Shown: positions 7,268 through 12,468 of the stretch, piece by piece
Numbering within the stretch: position 1 is the first letter of the stretch
How the letters are laid out: each line of letters begins with the position of its first letter
Source of the DNA: Sulfurihydrogenibium yellowstonense SS-5
GTDB lineage: Bacteria; Aquificota; Aquificia; Aquificales; Hydrogenothermaceae
DNA: 12,468 nucleotides
Assembly: GCF_000173615.1 (NCBI RefSeq)
Contig: NZ_ABZS01000026.1
Span: forward strand, 1-12,468
Direction: 5' to 3'
The notes under the pieces: generated by a model
Databases searched by the model: none
The model's input: the letters and a program-made list of their open reading frames with translations, nothing else
Told to the model about the DNA's origin: nothing
Made by a program: the position numbers and the translations under genes

Positions 7268-10211
7268 AAATGAACTTGAAAAATTTCAAAATTTAATGAA
7301 AGACCTATTTCAGTTTGAGGCATCCGATTTAGATTTTGGAATTTATAGAATTTTAAACTATAAAAGAGAGCAGATAAGAGATTTTATTGAAAATAGATTA
7401 AAAGATATTGTTGAGTCTTCTTTTGAAAAGCATAAAGGTGCTTTAGCTGAGAATATAGATGAAAGGTTTAATAGAGCAAAAGAAAATGTAGAAAAAACTC
7501 TGGGGAAAAATGCAATTTTACCTACCGGAGATCTAAATGAAAGCTTTAAAGAAACACCTCTTGGACAGGAATATTTAGAAGTAAAAGAGCAAAAAGAGAT
7601 GATTGAAAAGATTGATGAGATAAAAGGTCAGGTTTATAATGACCTTTATACTTTCTTTTCAAGATATTATGAAGATGGGGATTTTATACCAAAATACAGA
7701 TACTCTATAAAAGGTCATAAGTATGCTATACCTTACAATGGCGAGGAAGTAAAACTTTACTGGGCAACCGCTGAGCAGTATTATATAAAAACTGGACTTT
7801 TATTTAGAGATTATACTTTTAAATCTGATAATCTTAAGGTTATTTTTAGAGTTGTAGAGGCAAAGGATGAAATCGCATCTAACAAGGCTACAAAGGAAAG
7901 GTTTTTTGTTTTAGATGATGAAAATTATTTAGAGATTAAAGACAATGAGATAATCGTAAGATTTCAGTATAGGGAGCTTTTAGATAAGGAAGTTAAAGAT
8001 TATGATGTCGAAGGTGGCAGTAATACTGCAAAGCAGGAGAAAATTAATAATAAGATTTTCGAAACTCTAAAAGCAGATTTTGGGAAAGAAGAAAAAAAAC
8101 TAAATCTTGTCAAATCTTTGATTCTTGAGTCTAAAAATGATAAACCTTTACTTTTATATCATATAAATAGGTTTACCGCTAAGAATACAAGAGATTATTT
8201 TATTCATAAAAATTTAAAAAGATTTTTGTCTGAGCAGTTGGATTATTTTATTAAAGCTGAAGTTTTAAATTATGAGACTTTATCGCAGGAGAAGTATTTA
8301 GATAAGCATATTACAAGGGCAAAAACAGTTAAGGATATTGGGGAAAAGGTAATTGAGTTTTTATCTCAGATTGAGGATTTTCAAAAGAGATTATGGGAAA
8401 AGAAAAAGTTTGTTGTCAGGACTGATTATGTAATTACATTAGATAGGATTAAGAAATGGACTGATGATGGGTTTTATGAGTGGGTTTTGGATAGGGTATT
8501 AGATAATTCTAAGCAGTTAGAGGAATGGGAAGAGCTTGGATTTGGTAGCATAAGGAGTAAAGATGATTTAAAAGATAAAAGGCTTCCTATTGATACAAGA
8601 TATTTTGATGAGGAGTTTAAGTTTAGGCTTTTAGAGAAGATTAGTGAGAGTGTGGATTTGGAAGATGCTTTAGATGGTTTGCTTATAAAGAGTGAAAACT
8701 GGCAGGGTTTGAATACGATTTTGAATAAGTATGGCAATAGAGTTCAGACTATTTATATTGATCCGCCGTTTAATAAGGAACAGGATGCTGATTATTTGTA
8801 TAATGTGAAGTATAAGGATGCTACCTGGATTAGTATGCTTGAAAATAGGTTGAGTTTGGCAAGAGAGTTGTTAAATGAAAAGGGAAGTATTTTTGTTAGA
8901 TGTGATTATAACGGTAATATGTATGTTAGACTTTTGATGAATGAGATTTTTGGAAAGGAGATTTTTAGGAATGAGATAGTAGTAAATAGGACGAAGAAAA
9001 TTTTTACTGGTGTTAAGGGCTATAATGTAGCCACAGATAGTTTGTTTTTTTTCACCAAAAAAGAGGATTTCAAGTTTTACGCCCAATACAAACAGAGAGA
9101 ACAAGAACAGAAATGGTTAAATATGCATTCTCCTGGTGAAAGGAGACCTCCTGAAAGAATTATATTTGGTAAAGTTTTTTATCCTCCTAAAGGAAGACAT
9201 TGGACATTTACTCAAGAAACTATAGATAAAATGATTAAGGAAGGTAGAATAAGGATAAAAGAGGATGTGGAATATATAGATTTGATGGGTAATAAAGTAA
9301 AAGGAATGCCGCAATACTTAACCGGTGAAGAAGAACTTTTAGACTCTAATTGGACTGATATTCCTGGCTATTCCTTTGGCTGGGATTTCCAAACCGAAAA
9401 CTCCGAAATCCTTCTCAAGCGTGTTATAGAATCCACATCCAACGAAAACGATTTAGTAATGGACTTCTTTTTGGGAAGTGGCACAACAACGGCGGTAGCA
9501 CATAAACTAAGAAGAAAATGGATTGGTATTGAAATGGGAGAGCATTTTTGGACTGTCATAATGCCAAGAATGAAAAAAGTTTTAGCATACGATAAATCAG
9601 GAATATCAAAAGAAAAGGATGTTAAAGAAAAATACAACGAAAAAACCGCAGGTGGATTTTTCAAATACCAAATCCTTGAACAATACGAAGACGCACTTGA
9701 CAATATAGAACTACAAGAAAACCAATCAGCACAAAAACTATTTAAAGACGATTATCTTATAAAATACTTTCTTGATTACGAAACAAGAGAAAGTCCATAC
9801 CTTCTAAACTTCCAACATCTAAAAAATCCATTCAACTACAAACTTAAAATAAATCTATCAGAACTTGGAGAACCACAAGAAACAAATATTGATATACCAG
9901 AAACATTTAACTACCTTCTTGGAATAAAAATAAAAAAAATCAAAAAAGTACAAAACGAAGGTAAAACATACCTATTTATTATCGGAGAAAAAGACAGTAA
10001 AGACTACGCCATAGTATGGAGAGAACACGCAGACAATTGGAATGAAGAAGACTACAAAAAAGATAAAGAATTTATAAAGCAGCAACTTAAATCATACAAA
10101 CCACAGGTAGTCTACGTAAACTGTAGTAGCATACTAACACCAAATTTTGATGACTATAAAGCAGAAATAAGATACATTGAGCCAGAATTTAAAGCACTTA
10201 TGGAATCGTGA
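7257..10211 (+). CDS. Type III-like DNA methyltransferase (Mod), long form
   Basis: 984-aa site-specific DNA methyltransferase, probably N6-adenine, acting as the modification and recognition subunit of a type III-like system with the helicase downstream. The catalytic motif DPPF is at 502-505, just after LLIKSENWQGLNTIL and IYI. The AdoMet-binding FFLGSGTTT is at 737-745, followed by GIEMGEHFW. DPPF before FxGxG is the beta-class order seen in type III Mod proteins. The variable stretch between (about 575-715) is the likely target-recognition domain. The first ~480 residues are a large helical, charged region without motifs I know; ordinary Mod proteins are about 550-700 aa in total. The C-terminal region (about 790-984) includes ESPYLLNFQHLKNPFNYKL. 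Codon endings shift from G/T-rich to A/C-rich within the gene. The stop is 11 bp before the helicase gene. Confidence 0.88.
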   Translation: MGFKNELEKFQNLMKDLFQFEASDLDFGIYRILNYKREQIRDFIENRLKDIVESSFEKHKGALAENIDERFNRAKENVEKTLGKNAILPTGDLNESFKETPLGQEYLEVKEQKEMIEKIDEIKGQVYNDLYTFFSRYYEDGDFIPKYRYSIKGHKYAIPYNGEEVKLYWATAEQYYIKTGLLFRDYTFKSDNLKVIFRVVEAKDEIASNKATKERFFVLDDENYLEIKDNEIIVRFQYRELLDKEVKDYDVEGGSNTAKQEKINNKIFETLKADFGKEEKKLNLVKSLILESKNDKPLLLYHINRFTAKNTRDYFIHKNLKRFLSEQLDYFIKAEVLNYETLSQEKYLDKHITRAKTVKDIGEKVIEFLSQIEDFQKRLWEKKKFVVRTDYVITLDRIKKWTDDGFYEWVLDRVLDNSKQLEEWEELGFGSIRSKDDLKDKRLPIDTRYFDEEFKFRLLEKISESVDLEDALDGLLIKSENWQGLNTILNKYGNRVQTIYIDPPFNKEQDADYLYNVKYKDATWISMLENRLSLARELLNEKGSIFVRCDYNGNMYVRLLMNEIFGKEIFRNEIVVNRTKKIFTGVKGYNVATDSLFFFTKKEDFKFYAQYKQREQEQKWLNMHSPGERRPPERIIFGKVFYPPKGRHWTFTQETIDKMIKEGRIRIKEDVEYIDLMGNKVKGMPQYLTGEEELLDSNWTDIPGYSFGWDFQTENSEILLKRVIESTSNENDLVMDFFLGSGTTTAVAHKLRRKWIGIEMGEHFWTVIMPRMKKVLAYDKSGISKEKDVKEKYNEKTAGGFFKYQILEQYEDALDNIELQENQSAQKLFKDDYLIKYFLDYETRESPYLLNFQHLKNPFNYKLKINLSELGEPQETNIDIPETFNYLLGIKIKKIKKVQNEGKTYLFIIGEKDSKDYAIVWREHADNWNEEDYKKDKEFIKQQLKSYKPQVVYVNCSSILTPNFDDYKAEIRYIEPEFKALMES

Positions 10212-10222
10212 GAGGTTAGAAA

Positions 10223-12468
10223 GTGAAAAGTGAAAAGTATTTAGTTTTAAATAAATACATACTTGATTTATTTGGTGTAGATGAATTTGAAAAGCTTCAA
10301 AAAAAATTTAAAGACGAAAAAGAAGGTACAGACAGCAACGGAAGAAGTTATTATTTAAACACACTTTTAGGCTCAGGAAACTTAAAAGACATAGAAGAAA
10401 AAGATTTAAACAAATACGATGAAAACATTCAAGAATACGTAAGAAAGATAAACGAAAAAAGAGGAAACATCAAGCTAAAATATTTTCAATATTTAGCAGT
10501 TTTATTTACAGAGATTTTTTTAGATAACATCACAAACAGAAAAACGGAATTTATATATAAATTAAATGAATTTTTGGAAGAATACAAACAAAAGGAAAAA
10601 ATAGGAATAGAACCATTTATAGAAGAAGACTTTAAAAAACTTGCCTACTGGATGGCTACTGGGTCAGGAAAAACTTTAATTATGCATATGAACTACTTAC
10701 AATTTTTAAAATACAAACCATTTGAGCCAGATAATATTTTATTGATAACACCAAATCTAAGCTTGTCTTATCAACATTTCCAAGAGTTAGAAAAAAGTGG
10801 AATACCGGCTAAGCTTTACAGCGAAAATAAAACAACAGGCTCGGAAGGAGATTATGAGATACTGATAATTGAGATAACAAAACTTGCAGAAGAAAAAAAA
10901 GGCAGTGGATTAAGCTTAACAATTGACACCTTTGAAGGTAAAAATCTAATTTTTGTTGATGAAGGACATAAAGGACAAAAATCGGAAGAAAAAAGTTGGA
11001 TTAAAAAAAGAAAAGAGTTAACAAAAAATGGATTTGCATTTGAATACAGTGCTACATTTGGACAGATTTTAGACTCCGACAAAGAGATATTAAAAGATTA
11101 TGCAAAGGCTATTATTTTTGATTACTCTTATAAATACTTTTATAATGACGGATACGGCAAAGACTTTCAAGTCTTAAACGTAAAAAAGAATGAAATGAAA
11201 GATGAAGAATTTCAAGAAGCTGTATTAGTTGCCAATCTTCTTGACTTTTACCAGCAGATGTTTTTATACAAAACAAATCCAGATTTAGTTAGAGAGTATA
11301 ACATAGAAAAGCCGCTATGGGTATTTGTGGGTACAACAGTAGCAGGGAAAAATGTTCAATCTGATATTTTACAGATTATTAAATTCTTAAGCAAAGCTTT
11401 TGATGAAAGATGGTTAAAATCTAAAATTGAGAAGATATTGACAGGTGGGTATAAAAAGGAAAACGGTGAAGATATATTCAAAGATAAATTTGATGTAATC
11501 AGAAATAATTTAGATTTAGGAGATTTTTATAAATCGGTATTTCATGGAAAAGGAGCATTTAAGATATATGAAATAAAAGATGCGGACGGAGAGCTTGGAT
11601 TAAGAGTAGGAGATAATAACTATTTTGGCGTTGTAAATGTGGGCAATCTTTCAGAGCTTAAAAAGCTTCTTGCGAAAGAAGGTTTTATTGTAGAACAGGA
11701 TGCAATCTCTTCTTCACTTTTTGACAACATCAAAAAACCAGATTCTACAATAAATATCTTGATTGGAGCAAAAAAATTCATAGAAGGGTGGGACACCTGG
11801 CGTGTATCTTCAATGGGACTCTTGCATATTGGAAGTGGTGAGGGACCTCAAATAATACAGCTTTTTGGTAGAGGTGTAAGGCTAAAAGGTAAAGATATGT
11901 CTCTAAAAAGGTCTAACAAACAAGAAATTAAACATCTTGAAACTCTAAATATATACGGAATAAAAGCAGACTACATAGATAAATTCCTCTCTGTTATTGC
12001 CAAAGAAGATGTAGATTATGACCCTGAAGAAATAAAAATACTTGTAAAAACTTTAGAGCCAGAAAAATGGCAAAACTTACCTTACTTATCAAAGAATGAG
12101 TCTAAAATTTTTGAAGAAGATATTCCACTCAAATTAACAAAAGACGATAAAATCCACTACAAATTAGACCTTGTACCAAAAATAACAATTTATGATGGAA
12201 CAAAAAAAGATCAGTCAACCTTACAAGTAGAAGAAAAAACAATCTACGATATTATAGACAGTATAGACCTATTGAATTGGAACAAAATTTTTATAGATAT
12301 TATCAATTATAAAACTTTAAAAGGGTATTGGAACCTGTACTTTGATATTGAAGATTTGAAAGATATTTTACATAACTGCAAAATCAGGGAAAAACCAGAA
12401 TTCTTTAACATTCAAAACATTAAAAAACTTGAAGATATAACAATCTTACTGATTAAAGGCTATATAGA
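10223..12468 (+). CDS. Type III-like restriction subunit / SF2 DEAD-DEAH helicase (Res), 3' end outside window
   Basis: Frame open from GTG 10223 through the right edge (748 codons visible). GAGGT 6 nt upstream supports the GTG; the nearby GTG at 10230 is in another frame and stops at once. Superfamily 2 helicase motifs appear in order: Walker A MATGSGKT (144-151), motif II DEGH (246-249), motif III SATF (276-279), a GWD motif (522-524) and motif VI QLFGRGVR (546-553). This matches the ATP-driven translocase of type III Res subunits, which act with Mod on unmodified DNA. About 240 residues separate motif III from GWD. The PD-(D/E)XK nuclease domain expected near the C terminus is not within the window, so cleavage ability cannot be judged. 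The 11-bp gap to mod indicates one operon. Confidence 0.88.
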   Translation, partial: MKSEKYLVLNKYILDLFGVDEFEKLQKKFKDEKEGTDSNGRSYYLNTLLGSGNLKDIEEKDLNKYDENIQEYVRKINEKRGNIKLKYFQYLAVLFTEIFLDNITNRKTEFIYKLNEFLEEYKQKEKIGIEPFIEEDFKKLAYWMATGSGKTLIMHMNYLQFLKYKPFEPDNILLITPNLSLSYQHFQELEKSGIPAKLYSENKTTGSEGDYEILIIEITKLAEEKKGSGLSLTIDTFEGKNLIFVDEGHKGQKSEEKSWIKKRKELTKNGFAFEYSATFGQILDSDKEILKDYAKAIIFDYSYKYFYNDGYGKDFQVLNVKKNEMKDEEFQEAVLVANLLDFYQQMFLYKTNPDLVREYNIEKPLWVFVGTTVAGKNVQSDILQIIKFLSKAFDERWLKSKIEKILTGGYKKENGEDIFKDKFDVIRNNLDLGDFYKSVFHGKGAFKIYEIKDADGELGLRVGDNNYFGVVNVGNLSELKKLLAKEGFIVEQDAISSSLFDNIKKPDSTINILIGAKKFIEGWDTWRVSSMGLLHIGSGEGPQIIQLFGRGVRLKGKDMSLKRSNKQEIKHLETLNIYGIKADYIDKFLSVIAKEDVDYDPEEIKILVKTLEPEKWQNLPYLSKNESKIFEEDIPLKLTKDDKIHYKLDLVPKITIYDGTKKDQSTLQVEEKTIYDIIDSIDLLNWNKIFIDIINYKTLKGYWNLYFDIEDLKDILHNCKIREKPEFFNIQNIKKLEDITILLIKGYI

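Noticed and set aside
9045..9052. T8 tract in mod (also A8 at 8092, 10299 and 10893 in mod/res) as a phase-variation switch
   Set aside because: Type III mod genes are often phase variable, but eight-base A/T runs are expected by chance in DNA this AT-rich. No long homopolymer or tetranucleotide repeat is present.
9368..9703. Open frame on the minus strand within mod; similar ones at 8474-8737, 5147-5461 and 10852-11082
   Set aside because: They lie opposite well-supported genes and have no ribosome binding site or recognisable domain. They are antisense shadows of the coding strand.

Overview
This AT-rich window (roughly one third G+C by eye) has A/T-ending codons and heavy AGA/ATA use. The AlaRS and YajC sequences look like a thermophilic Aquificota, probably Hydrogenothermaceae (Sulfurihydrogenibium-like). 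That taxonomic call is an inference from codon style and protein feel, not from a search.

Housekeeping part (1-4860). A minus-strand acyl-activating enzyme with its own C-terminal acyl-carrier domain is divergent from alaS across a gap of about 60 bp. alaS is complete and is followed 11 bp later by yajC, a small Sec-translocase accessory subunit. The usual yajC partners secD and secF do not follow.

Accessory part (4866-12468). An Mrr-type restriction endonuclease begins 5 bp after yajC and probably shares its transcript. Next comes a cluster built around an Rpn/YhgA-type PD-(D/E)XK nuclease gene (5878-6828). Its 3' domain, DUF4351-like and starting at a Met-Met with a strong Shine-Dalgarno, occurs three times in 1.5 kb: as a frameshifted remnant just upstream of rpn (5791-5869), inside rpn itself (6571-6828), and as a free-standing small ORF (7010/7046-7267). 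The free-standing copy overlaps the start of a type III-like DNA methyltransferase gene. Between the second and third copies lies a palindromic repeat cluster (6833-6976) of three hairpin units with compensatory base changes. A long methyltransferase (984 aa, beta-type motif order) and a downstream SF2 helicase/Res subunit, cut by the window end, form a type III-like restriction-modification pair.

How the parts may work together. Mrr, Rpn and the Mod/Res pair suggest a small genome-defence island attached to a housekeeping operon. The most interesting point is the Rpn C-terminal module. The internal start resembles the 'gene within a gene' layout described for Rpn nucleases in enterobacteria, where the C-terminal product restrains the full-length nuclease. 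Here the module has also been copied out on both sides, once as a translationally overlapping leader of rpn and once as a small gene coupled to mod. The Rpn nuclease also appears to have Asn where the family's catalytic Asp is expected. Coexistence of Mrr with a type III-like methylase is a second puzzle, because Mrr is known to attack DNA marked by some type III methylases.
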